A DNA stretch of 64,000 nucleotides from contig JALGPY010000004.1 in the NCBI GenBank assembly GCA_023055425.1, forward strand, positions 62,271,718 through 62,335,717. The letters are read 5' to 3'. This document shows positions 35,413 through 46,045 of this stretch, piece by piece; position 1 is the stretch's first letter, and each line of letters begins with the position of its first letter. The notes under the pieces are model-generated. The model searched no databases. It was not told where the DNA came from and worked only from the letters and a program-made list of their open reading frames with translations. The translations under genes were made by a program, and so were the position numbers. Source of the stretch: Linanthus parryae (taxonomy: Eukaryota; Streptophyta; Magnoliopsida; Ericales; Polemoniaceae).

Positions 35413-35622
35413 CTGTTTTGGGCATAAGGGAGCAGAGAGAGAGGGGGAGATGGAGAGGGAGGAGGTGGTGATGGCGTCGGGGGTGGTGGTGGTTGTCTCG
35501 GGTGTGGGTGTTGCCGAAGAAGAGAAGAGAGGAAGAAATAGAAGAAGAGGGAAGAGAGGGAGAAAGTGACGGGGAGAGAGAAATAAAAAAAGAGAAATTT
35601 TTTGTTGGGGATTGGGAAACAT
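34852..35622 (-). other. Low-complexity open frame within LTR E
   Basis: 256 codons rich in Pro, Ser, His and Leu, with an Asn run coded by a GTT/CAA microsatellite. It has no domain, lies inside an LTR, and is frame-open because of composition. I regard it as not a host gene. Confidence 0.3.
35366..35412. repeat. GTT trinucleotide microsatellite
   Basis: About 15 uninterrupted GTT units in LTR E. Confidence 0.95.
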
Positions 35623-35877
35623 CTTGGGGGTGGAAATAAATGTTAGGTGAAGTTTGAAGAATGAAAAAAAAAAAACACATTTATTTTTTTTATTTTTTTA
35701 CTAATGGCTATTTACCCTCTAGGTTTTTTTTAGCTTTTATTAAATACAACTACCTCCCCAATTATTAACTAGCAAATAACATCTAGAATCACAGAAACCT
35801 CCCCTCGCGAAAAGTATTTTAAACTTTACGTAAAAGACGTCAATTATATTTAGAAAAAGACGGGATGTTACATATTT

Positions 35878-36500
35878 CATGTGTAAGGAGCTTCCCTTAT
35901 AGGTCATCAAGTTGGAGTGATAAGAGATCTTGAGCTTCTTCAATAGCAGTAGTCTTTGGTTCCCATTTTTTCTTTGGAAGACTTCTTAGAATCTTCCTCA
36001 CCTTTTCTTCATTGGAAATATGTTTTCCCAAAGAATCAAGATTGTTGACAATGTCAGTGACCCTTTTGAACATGTCTCTGATTGACGCATCTCTATCATC
36101 TTGAATAGCTCATAATCTTGGTTTGCTTGACTTGGTTGGTTCCTTCAAAAGTCACCACAAGCTTATCCCAGATCTCCTTGGCCGTTTTGCAACTTGAGAT
36201 CCTGTTAAATTCATCTGCACTCAAAGCACATTATAAGAGATTCATAGCTCTATAATTCTTTGAAAATTGCTCTAACTCAGACGAAGAAAGAGTCTTTAGA
36301 TTTGGGAGTTTTAATCACATCCTTCTCTGTGTAGAAAGTATGAGGACAATTCTGGATGATAGTCCAGTGTTCCATATCTTGATCAATAATGAACATTTTC
36401 ATCAAAGCTTTCCAGTGGACAAAATTGTCTCCACAGAAGAGAGGAGGTCTGTTAGCAGCTCTTCCCCATGAGAAACCACCATCACCTACAGTACTCTAAT
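35878..36500 (-). pseudogene. Gag of D, N-terminal part
   Basis: Minus-strand codons include RPPLFCGDNFVHWKALM, DMEHWTIIQNCP, SADEFNRISSCKTAKEIWDKL and VTFEGTNQVKQ, typical of copia gag. Several stops and shifts are present. It ends LLTHEI exactly at the solo LTR E insertion and resumes at 31090 (PMNEVDGE). Confidence 0.75.
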
Positions 36501-36532
36501 CACAAGATGGTTAAATCTATGCATTGATACAA

Positions 36533-36544
36533 GCTCTGATACCA
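36533..36544 (-). promoter_or_regulatory. Primer binding site of D (initiator Met tRNA)
   Basis: On the minus strand TGGTATCAGAGC, two to three bases after the LTR end; this is the standard plant initiator-Met primer site. Confidence 0.9.
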
Positions 36545-36547
36545 ATT

Positions 36548-37671
36548 GAAGGGGTGTACAGTAGGTAGAAATACAGGATCAGTACTCTAGAAGGGGGGGT
36601 TGAATGGAGTATGCAGAGTTTTGTCAAACTTTGCAAGAGTAGTGGTTTCAAATGATTTGTAAAGAGATTCAAGGCATTGAAATGATTTTCAAGCCATTGG
36701 AATAAAACAGTTATAGTAAACGGAAGAATAAGTCTATTTCAAGGCCTTGAAATGAGTTTCAAACCCTTCAAATGAAACTGTTTTGAATGCTGCAAAAGTT
36801 CTAAGTTTGTAACAGAAAAGTAAATGCAAGAGAAACAAGATATATAGAGTTCAGTCCACTTGGACCTACGTCTCTACCTCAGGGATCTTCTCCCTGTATG
36901 ATTGTCAACACAATTCTTATTAATCAACAGCTAAGCCCTAGATCTCAAGCATAGAGAGATGTCTTACTCTGTTACAACTTGTGGTTCTCACTAACCTATC
37001 CAGTACCTGCTCTAGCTATCTGATTAAAAAAGAATTATCTATTGCTCACCTTGAAAAATCCTTGAGAATGTAAACATAAGTGATATAAGAATCATATACA
37101 GATAGAGTTCAGAAATGAAGAACATAGAGAGTGAGACTGTAATGAGAGTGCAGTGTTCTTCAACTGCTTGGATTGGGAGAGAATGATCTGCTTCTTTGTT
37201 GCTTGACAATCGTTGAATGTATTTTCATTGTCTCTATCTTTTGCCCGTTGTGTTCTCTCTCAAATGCTTCAAACTGAGCTCCTTATATGCAGCTCATTTG
37301 ATCTGCAAATCTTCAAGATTTTCACCAACAAACTTTCGTATTTTGTAGGAAACAACTTTGACTTCTCTAACAGTCTTCTCCAACGGATAGTTTCTCAGTA
37401 TATTCAGGGATACTAATTTGATCTTGTTCATAATCATGTTGAGAAGCCGATACAATCATTAGATTGATTACTGAATCAAATCATCTTAGAATTTCCTTCC
37501 CTGCAAAACTCAGGTAAGGAAATAAATCCCGTGAAATAGGAAATAAACTTTCCCTGCAAAACTAAGTCAAACAGATGGATTAGATAGTGTTAAACAAGTA
37601 AAAGTACTTTGTCTTTCATCATCAAGTAATGATAGATCAAGCGAAGGGGTTTAGGAGTTCAAACAGAATCA
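36548..37671 (-). repeat. 5' LTR of D (also 3' LTR of D2)
   Basis: About 1.12 kb between the primer site and a purine tract. The TATA region on the minus strand is CATATAAGG at about 37281-37289. Two paired palindromes lie in R/U5 (36667-36702, 36737-36772). On its far side the sequence AGGGGGAGTTTC and the copia 3' internal region of D2 follow, so this LTR is shared by two copies. Confidence 0.8.
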
Positions 37672-38070
37672 GAAACTCCCCCTAAGTCATGCATATAAGG
37701 CTCAGTCAGTTTCAAGGCTTTGAAAGCTGTTTCAAGGCCTTGAAATAGACTAGCTATTTTAAGTCTTGAACCTGAATTGAACTTACAGTCCCAAACACTG
37801 ACAATTCCTGATTAGAATCCATCTTTTCGTGTGGCTGTTTTAGGTCAGTCACCAAGACCTTTTCAAAAGATTCAGGTTTAATCCCCCTCACGATTTCAAA
37901 TTCATCCATGTATTGAGCATAAATTAAATCTTAATCCAAAGATTGAGAAAAAACACTTACTTTGTGATGCACTGTCATTTGAATTGAATGCACTTCTTGT
38001 TCTCCCTTTTGCGATTGACATACCAGAGAGGAATACCTTTGATCCTCCTCCGAAATTTCCACCTCCTGTC

Positions 38071-38726
38071 TTACGCGTCTATAATACGTTGCGCAATTAT
38101 ACGGTCAAGTAATAAAATGAAGTATTTGGGACTCCGAGTTATCGAACCCAAGGGAAGGTGCTTACTTTTCTAAGTCTAACAACTACTTTAGTCTACTTAG
38201 TAACCGGTAAAAATGTTTGCAATTAGAGTGTTGTCACCCTCAATCAAGTGACTAACTATAAGTAAAACTAAGCAAAAGAAATTATTTTGATTAAAACAAT
38301 GGAGAGAAGACTAGGCAATCACCTAGGGTAGTTTTGACAATTCCTGATTCAATATTCTAACACGACAACTCTTAGTTAGCTAAGCTGGGTAATGGCACTA
38401 ACAATTACCTATCGGTCTCTTGTCGTTCTACACACCGGCGCCGATTTGTCCCTCTCAGGCCAACTCCGTCTACCAATACGTTCTAGCAGGCTCACAACAA
38501 TGCACATAATAATGTCCTTTCAGAACATCACCACACGAACACTTCCCTATCTCCTTGCACTCCTTAGCATTCTTGGCTCACAACTATGGTCTATTCACGT
38601 CCCTTGCTGCTTAGGTCGAATTAGGAAAGCTAAATTCTTCAAGAATTGCATTTTTCCCCAAAATTCCGCACATATCCTCTGACCATTTCGGCCCGAAATG
38701 CATTTCGGCCCGAAATGCACTGGGCC
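38071..38726 (-). repeat. Athila-type LTR fragment in D2
   Basis: Same junctions as the fragment at 24138-25352 in D, but about 540 bp are missing after CACTTCCCTATCTCC. It includes two adjacent CATTTCGGCCCGAAATG near-palindromes at about 38684-38720. Confidence 0.65.
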
Positions 38727-39068
38727 CTTGATGAAGACAAAACCATAGCTTCCAGTCTGTTTTATACTATTATTCTAAAACAAATACTCATTAGCACATA
38801 GCATAATTAATAATATAAAATCAACACATAATGTCCAAAAGATCCAACTTATGAACTGAAAAAGCAAGTAACAGCAAAGTCTTCAGATAATCCTAACTGA
38901 CCAAAACCAGGTCACCTAAACATCAAAAGAGCAAAATAAGAAACCTAAATTTCTCCCCCCTTTTGAATTTCATAAGAAAATAAAGAGAATATGTTGGATC
39001 GGTGTTTGGAAAGATTATAAAAAGAAAAGTTTTTGAAAGATTAAATTCTCAAGGCTTTGGAAAAGAGT

Positions 39069-39370
39069 TCAAGGCCTTGAAAAATGAGAAGAAATAGTAG
39101 GCAAGAAATAAGGGGTAGGGTATTCATCTACTTGCTTCTCTGAATCCTCTTCCTGACTATCTTCCTCACCATCCTGTTCTTCTTCTTGTTGAGCCACATC
39201 ATCAATGATTGTACTTATTGTCTTGATCACACTGTTGAACAAGAAGGTTAATCCTTCCAAGGCTTTCCTTCCATGTTTCATTTTCTTCTTTACAAAGGTT
39301 CTTTTCTTTTTCAAGGAGGAACTTTTCTTCTAACTCTTTCTTTCAGATTCCATGATGGATTCTGACTTAG
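39069..39370 (-). pseudogene. Extra ORF fragment of D2
   Basis: Frame MKKKRTFVKKKMKHGRKAL ending in an acidic tail and SHFSRP; homologous to 25735-25935 in D. Lys-rich then Glu-rich, no domain recognised. Confidence 0.4.
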
Positions 39371-39486
39371 CTTTTTGGAGATCTTTCTTCTTGTCATCCC
39401 TTCTTGAAACTGAATAGACTCCATAGGAACTTGATGTTGCATCTGAATCTGAGTATTGAATGTAAGTCTTGAATGTAAATCTTATG

Positions 39487-39932
39487 TCGAAGTAGGGAAG
39501 CTAAAGTCTTCAAGAATTGCATTTTATGCCCCCAAAATTCCGCACATATCCTCTGGCCATTTCGGCCCGAAATGCATTTCGGCTACCATTTCGGCCCGAA
39601 ATGCACTGGGCCTCAGTGTTTTTGAATCTTAAACTTCTTGCCCTTTTTTTTCCCCAGCCTCTTTCCTTTCTTCCAAAGTTCATGATCTTGATTCCAATCG
39701 CTCCAATAGCCCTGTTTACAGTCAAAGACAACAACAACAACTATACCAAGCGATCAAATCCGACAAAATAAGCACAAATCAACATAAAGAACATGCATGA
39801 ACTTGAATTAAGAATATGAAGGATAAGTGACAAATCATGCTCATATCAACAATATTAGGCTCAAAACTCTCCAAAAACCTATCAAACATGTGGTAAAAGC
39901 TAAATATATATAGCTCCTAAAAGGCGCTATCA
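39487..39932 (-). repeat. Athila-type LTR fragment (5' part)
   Basis: On the minus strand starts TGATAGCGCCTTTTAGGAGCTATA at 39932 and runs to about 39487, where it meets D2. Its last part (39487-39615) matches 25228-25352. It carries the CATTTCGGCCCGAAATG palindromes. No coding region. Confidence 0.65.
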
Positions 39933-39966
39933 CTGTCCTCTACTGATCCCATATTCCAATGAAAAC

Positions 39967-42822
39967 TACAACAACCCCCTTTATCCGGCTCGGGATGAGA
40001 CCGGGAGGGCGATGCTTAATAGAATTGTCGGAGATAAAAAACAATATAATCCACAACATATATTTATAACATTAAACAACTACATTAAATTTTAAGTCTT
40101 ACACACTAAATGATTACTATTACACACTAATTAACTAACATTTCTATATCAACTAATGCTGGCGTTCATATTCTAAGTGAGTCTCGCGCCCCTTCTATTC
40201 TATAATTCCCCAGCTCCTAGACCTGCGGTGGGAAGAAAACAACAAGAACCGCATTTTTCAAAGTCAGCAATAAATACTGAGTGAGATACACCATAGCATG
40301 TAAAACAGGAAAGAGAATATAAACTTCTAGGACACAAGTTAAATAAAGTAAAAGTGACAGAGTATGAGTGAAAACAGTTTCAGAGTTCGCAGTGGTGATA
40401 ACCAATTATGAATGTCGCAAAGTAAATCAACTTATTTAGATTACGATCCGTCGCACGTTTCCAACATTGGGGAAAGAAGTTCAATACATCGCGCTGTAAC
40501 CCGTGTAGACCAGTGACCACATCAGACATTCTAGACCTTAAGTGTTGCAACACCTTACTAAGAGCGTCAATCAAAGGAGTGGTATCTAGAAGCAGTACTC
40601 CAGCCTATGACGAAAGGAGTCGGGGTGCATGTAGTACCATATCGTTAGGGACCAAGTCCCAGGGAATCATCACCCGTAATGATTTTAGGGACCTGTGCCC
40701 AGGGGATTAAACCCGAACTGGTTCCGGTACATGCGAATTCTTTCCACTTTACATTATCAACGAATTATTAATCATCGCGTAAGAGATTTCAAGTACAGTA
40801 GCCAACAATTCCAACATTTGACATGTATAAACACATAATAATACAATTTTTAGACAGGTATAAAAATCACGTTGTGACACGAAGGAAGCTAGGCACACAA
40901 GGCTGAGCATGTAATCTCACCTTAAGTCGAGATAGCAATTCACAATCTTCACGGATAGTTGAAGTAGCCTATGTCTACGAATCCGTCGCCTACAATTTAC
41001 AAGTATCTAGTCACAATGATGCTACTTCCAAGTAAATTAATGCATGGATGTTTGTCTAGGTCGGGTACTAAGTCCATCCCAAATTAACCTAATAAACCGG
41101 TTTCAAGTGGCGTATTCATGTGTCGGATACAAACTCTACACTAATATCATTCTAAGTTTCACTAATGCACATATAGTGATGCTCACATATCAAAATAAGT
41201 CCAACAAAGCATTTAGAAATTCAAAATTTCAAGTTTTTTAAAACATGTGAAGCTACAATTCTGGACAGAATTGTAACTCTGGTTTTAAAGCCACATTTAT
41301 TATATCAAAACATCTCCTAAAATCGCGAAATTAATTTATGATGAACCTACATGTGTCTACTTTCAGAAACATCAAGAAAATCATGTATAGATATTATAAA
41401 ACTCAAGTTACAAAATAAACAAACAATGTTGTTTACAGACAAGTTTGGCAGAAAGTTTCAACTTTGAAGAACAATTACTACTACTTGGAGAATAAGAAAA
41501 CTGCCCATATTCTCCAGAATGAATCCCCTATGTGTCTAGTTTCATCACAAGAAAGATCTGGTGCTATAAGTTACTGTAAATGAGGGTTTTAATAAAAATG
41601 GAAAGATTGATCTAGAAAAAGATTTTCAGAAAACATGCAACTTAAAATGAGCATATCTCCCTAACCAAAATAGGTATGGAGTTGATTTTTTTTCTCAAAA
41701 GGACCCCCATCTGAGTCGAGTTTTATAAAATGTAAGGTTTGAAAATTTTACAGAGACAAAAGTTGAAGTTATGCTACGTTTTTGACAAACTGGTCAGATT
41801 GTAACAACACGCAATTAGACAAGAGCACTCAAAACATGATCAAATCAATCCTATGATACATGCAACCTGAGAAACATGTTTTTATACTCAAATAGAACCA
41901 ATTAGACATACAAAAAGAGATCAAACATCAAGGATTTGAAGAATCAAGTGAGGGATTTGAGAAATTCATGCTAAAAAGTAACAATTCAAGACCCAAAACA
42001 CACATGCAAACAAAGATCAAGTAATTTCCTATCATGAATATGAACTATCAACATGATGAGTAGGGTAGGTGGAAAAAGAAGAAGTTGATGATTACATTGG
42101 AGCCTAGAGAGCTTGAATTCTTGAAGAATATGAAGAAAAAGACTCCCCAAATGAATACTATAGCCTTGGACTCAAGTTTTCCATGATTTGGAAGGTAAAA
42201 AATGAAGTTTTGGGGTTATTTTGTGAGGGTCAACACCCAAAACCGGGCATAGAGTTTGAAGAGAGAGAAGATAGCTTGAATGAGTGTTATTGAAGAGAAA
42301 AGCATGTGAAAAATTAAGAGATGTAGATATAGGAAGTGATGGAGATGATAGGATGATGGTTAGTGTTATGAATGAGTGTAAGTTTACATAAGGGTAGTGG
42401 GAGTCACTTCCTTTAATTATAAAATGGGTGGTTGACTAGGTTGAGTGGAGGTGGATAAGCACAATTTAAAATCTCCCAAAAACATAGTTGGGGCAGAGAT
42501 TGAATTAACAAGAAAATGAGGGTTCCAATGAAAATACTAGAAATTGATGTAAGTACAAGATAACACAAACAAGAGGGGTAAAAATAAAATTTTCATTTAC
42601 TATCTAGCACATAAAAGATAAATTTTACACTAAAATAAAATTACAAAATAACTCCAAATAAACTATTATGTACTTAAATGAAAAAAAAAACACTTTTATA
42701 AATTTAAAGGAAACACGTAAAGAGTAAATTTGAAATAGTACTATTATCATTTTTTTAAAACTCAAGTATTTGTTTTATCGAAAATTACAAAATAACCCTT
42801 AGCGAAAATACGGGGTATTACA
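39967..42822 (-). repeat. 3' LTR of G
   Basis: Ends with the conserved TGTAATACCCCGTATTTTCG on the minus strand beside the purine tract. No coding region seen; small frames such as 40513-40710 recur in the partner LTR but lack any domain. Confidence 0.85.
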
Positions 42823-43221
42823 TTCTTCCCCCTCAGAAAAAGCTTCGTCCTCGAAGCTTGGACGGTTCACTAAAGTCTCAATGGGTTTCCTATATTGTCC
42901 TTATCGTCACGCACATACTAATATAATGAATATTTCACAACGAATAAGCATACAATGCCAACAACCACATATGATGTCTCGTCGAGACACATAAAAACAA
43001 AATTCACATTTACAAAGGACAACCATATGTATGAAATAGTGCTAGGACACCAACATGAAACATGATTATATCAAATAACACAAAGCAATCCATCGTGCAA
43101 GAGGAAGTAAACGACAACTCCTGAAATACCAGGCTTTCTGTATTTTATCTTGCCCTATGTTCATTTTAGGTTACCCTACAGGTTTTAATCCCATAGTGGA
43201 AAGAACTGCTCTGATACCACC
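42823..43221 (-). other. Reduced internal region of G
   Basis: 399 bp. Primer site TGGTATCAGAGC (plus positions 43208-43219) two bases from the 5' LTR; purine tract GAGGGGGAAGAA (42823-42834) next to the 3' LTR. The codons before the tract read SFEDEAFSEG in frame with the usual end of Del/Tekay pol. The rest is AT-rich and noncoding. Confidence 0.85.
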
Positions 43222-45063
43222 TGCAACAACCCCCTTTATCCGGCTTGTTACGAGACCGGGAGGGCGATGCTTAATAGAATTGGCGGAGATCAAAAACAAT
43301 ATAATCCACAACACATATTTAAAACATTAAACAACTATATTAAATTTTAAGTCTTACACACTAAATAATTACTATTACACACTAATTAAATAACATTTCT
43401 ATATCAACTAATGGTGGCGTTCATATTCTAAGTGAGTCTCGCGCCCCTTCTATTCTATAATTCCCCAGCTCCTAGACCTGCGGTGGGAAGAAAACAACAA
43501 GAACTGCAGTTTTCAAAGTTAGCAATAAATACTGAGTGAGATACACCATAGCATGTAAAATAGGAAATAGAATATAAAATTCTAGGACACAAGTTAAATA
43601 AAGTAAAAGTGACAGAGTATGGGTGAAAACAGTTTCAGAGTTCGCAGTGGTGATAACCAATTATGAATGTCGCAAGAGTAAATCAACTTATTTAAATTAC
43701 GATCCGTCGCACGTTTCCAACATTGGGGAAAGAAGTTCAATACGTCGCGCTGTAACCCGCGTAGACCAGTGACCACATCATACATTCTAGACATTAAGTG
43801 TTGCAACACCCTCCTAAGAGCATCAATCAAAGGAGTGGTATCTAGAAGCAGTACTCCAGCCTACGACGAAAGGAGTCGGGGTGCACGTAGTGCCATATCT
43901 TTAGGGACCAAAGCCCAGGGAATCATCACCCGTAATGATTTTAGGGACCTGTGCCCAGGGGATTAAACCTGAACTGGTTCTGGTACATGCGAATTCTTTC
44001 CACTTTACATTATCAACGAATGATTAATCATCTCGTGTGAGATTTCAAGTACAGTAGCCAAAAATTCCAACATTTGACATGTATAAGCACATAATAATAC
44101 AATTTTTAGACAAGTATAAAAATCACATTGTGACATGAAGGAAGCTAGGCACACAAGGCTAAGCATGTAATCTCACCTTAAGTCGAGATAGCAATTCACA
44201 ATCTTCACGGATAGTTGAAGTAGCCTATGCCTACGAATCCGTCACCTACAATTTACAAGTATCTAGTCACAATGATGCTACTTACAAGTAAATTAATGCA
44301 TGGATGTTTGTCTAGGTCGGGTACTAAGTCCATCCCAAATTATCCTAATAAACCGGTTTCAAGTGGCGTATTCATGTGTCGGATACAAACTCTATACTAA
44401 TATCATTCTAAGTTTCACTGATGCACATATAGTGATGCTCACATATCAAAATAAGTCCAACAAAGCATTTCGAAATTCAAAATTTCAAGTTTTCTAAAAC
44501 ATGTGAAGCTACAATCTGGACAGAATTGTAGCTATGACTTTAGGCCCACATTTATTATATCAAAACATCTCCTAAAATAGTGAAATTAATTTATGATGAA
44601 CCTACATGTGTCTACTATCAGAAACATCAAGAAAATCATGTATAGCTATTATAAAACTCAAGTTACAAAATAAACAAACAATATTTTGCAGAGACAAGTT
44701 TGGCAGAAAGTTTCACCTTTGAAGAACAATTACTACTACTTCGAGAATAGGAAAACTGTCCATATTCTCGAGAATGAATCCCCTATGTGTCTAGTTTCAT
44801 CACAAGAAAGATCGGGTGCTATAAGTTACTGTAAATGAGGGTTTTAATAAAAATGGAAACATTGGTCTAGAAACAGATTTTCAGAAAACATGCAACTGAA
44901 AATGAGCATATCTCCCTAACCAAAATAGCTATGGAGTTGATTGTGTTCTCAAAAGGACCCCCTCTGAGTCTAGTTTTATAAAATGTAATATTTGAAAATT
45001 TTACAGAGACAAAATTTGAAGTTATACTACGGTTTTGACAAACTGGTCAGATTGTAACAACAC

Positions 45064-46045
45064 CATAGTTGTGAATACCGTTCCGTTCCGGTCCGGAACG
45101 GCCGGAACGGTCTGGTTTTGGGCTAAAACGGTACGGTACCCGACCTGATTCGTACCAGGTCAAAATCTGCCCTGATCCGGGTCGATCCGGTCGATCCGGG
45201 CCATTTCGCCCGAATCCGGTAAAATCCGGACAATTTCGTTCCGGGTCGATCTGTAAATTTTCGAAAATTTTCTCCCAAAACAAATCGAATACTACATTAC
45301 CCTAACAACCGCAACACTCCCTCCCTCTCGGCGCAGGTCTGCTGTGCAAATCAGACCCAGAAACTCTTTTGATCGATTTCACAGGCAAGAGAAATGGATC
45401 TGTTTGGGTTTGATTTAGGCGATTTCGTGAGGGAAAACCTCCTTCGATACTTTCTTGAGGAGAGCAGCAACTCGAGAAGAAAATATTACAGAGAGAGTGG
45501 GGATAGAGTCATAGAGATTCAAGGGAGATTAGTGAGGTGGAAATGTTTGATAAAGAGAGAAATAAGGGGGAGGAGAAATAAGGGGGAGAAAAATTACAGA
45601 GAGGGAGAGAAGGAGACGACGATAGAGTCAAACAGAAAAAGAGATAATGAAGAATAAGGGGAGAAGGTGGTAATGACGTGGGTTCTTATCCTTTCATGTT
45701 TCATCCACTAAGAATTTAATAGTAGTAATTACTAATTTAAGAATTTGCTATATTTTACCCTTTTCAAAATTCAATCTCATTAGGTTCCTAAAAAAAAGTT
45801 CAATCTCATTACGTCTCATTATCTCCTTTTTTTTGAAATTATGTCTCATTATCTCCTTAAGTTTCAATACTGGAGGCTGAGAATCATAATTTTTTTTTGA
45901 ATATTATTATATATATAGATATATTTATATAAATTGTGAAAAAATGCGGTAAATCCGGAACGGATCGCCGTTCTGTCCGGATTCCGGATCGTTCCGTTCC
46001 CAAGAACAAAACGGAACGGGAACCGGAACGGTATTCACAACTATG
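45064..46045. mobile_element. Element H: 982-bp non-autonomous TIR transposon, hAT-like
   Basis: Inserted in the LTR of G with a perfect 8-bp duplication AACAACAC (45056-45063 and 46046-46053); the empty site is visible in the other LTR near 41813. Terminal inverted repeats start CATAGTTGTGAATACCG and match for about 22 bp. Ends are dense in CCGGAACGG and GATCCGG words. No transposase is present. An 8-bp duplication favours hAT; the terminal bases are not the classic CAGGG. Confidence 0.85.
45394..45657 (+). CDS. 87-codon open frame inside H, possible captured gene fragment
   Basis: MDLFGFDLGDFVRENLLRYF and then a very basic, Arg/Lys/Glu-rich tail. It is preceded by a pyrimidine-rich leader-like stretch (45300-45345). 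No domain is recognised. It could be a captured 5' exon or chance. Confidence 0.25.
   Translation: MDLFGFDLGDFVRENLLRYFLEESSNSRRKYYRESGDRVIEIQGRLVRWKCLIKREIRGRRNKGEKNYREGEKETTIESNRKRDNEE

Larger units (their letters stand above)
31091..35872 (-). mobile_element. Element E: Tekay/Del-like solo LTR inside gag of D
   Basis: Bounded by a 5-bp duplication TATTT (31086-31090 and 35873-35877). On the minus strand it starts TGTAACATCCCG and ends at TCTAAC-equivalent TTAGA (terminal base changed). Sequence around 31300-31420 (CTGCGG, AAGTCAGCAA, GCTGAGT) is related to the LTRs of element G. With the nested Athila-type LTR removed its length is about 3.17 kb. Large AT-rich noncoding stretches (33900-34700) belong to it. 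Confidence 0.75.
23325..37671 (-). mobile_element. Element D: Sirevirus-like Ty1/copia retrotransposon, degraded
   Basis: Read on the minus strand: 5' LTR (36548-37671), initiator-Met primer site, gag (split by solo LTR E), protease, integrase, RT, RNase H, an extra ORF region, polypurine tract and a 3' LTR remnant cut by element A at 23324. Domain order PR-IN-RT-RH marks Ty1/copia. The extra downstream ORF, the AGGGGGAG-type purine tract and the CFECGDAGHLIKDCP knuckle suit the Sirevirus lineage. Many stops and frameshifts make it inactive. It carries a recurrent paired palindrome and an embedded Athila-type LTR fragment. Confidence 0.87.
23777..39084. repeat. Dispersed paired palindrome TTTCAAGGCCTTGAAA in D and D2
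   Basis: Ten pairs: 23777-23812, 25674-25708, 26708-26743, 26786-26824, 28549-28587, 30370-30408, 36667-36702, 36737-36772, 37710-37745, 39047-39084. Each pair has two 16-bp palindromes or near-palindromes about 20 bp apart, often the left one with GGCTTTGAAA and the right one with the perfect GGCCTTGAAA. They lie in LTR, gag, the IN-RT linker, the extra ORF and near the purine tract. Confidence 0.85.
37672..39486 (-). mobile_element. D2: 3' internal part of a second Sirevirus-like copy
   Basis: Co-linear with 23738-26080 of D: purine tract, paired palindrome, extra-ORF end, embedded Athila LTR fragment (38071-38726, with a deletion relative to D), palindrome and extra ORF. It is cut at about 39486. 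Together with D it forms internal-LTR-internal, as produced by recombination between tandem copies. Confidence 0.7.

Noticed and set aside
34852..35622. 256-codon Pro/His/Asn-rich protein as a host gene
   Set aside because: It lies wholly inside a Tekay/Del-like solo LTR and depends on low-complexity DNA and a GTT microsatellite.
40513..40710. Repeated 65-codon frame in both LTRs of G as a gene
   Set aside because: Present in both copies only because the LTRs are duplicates; no recognisable domain.
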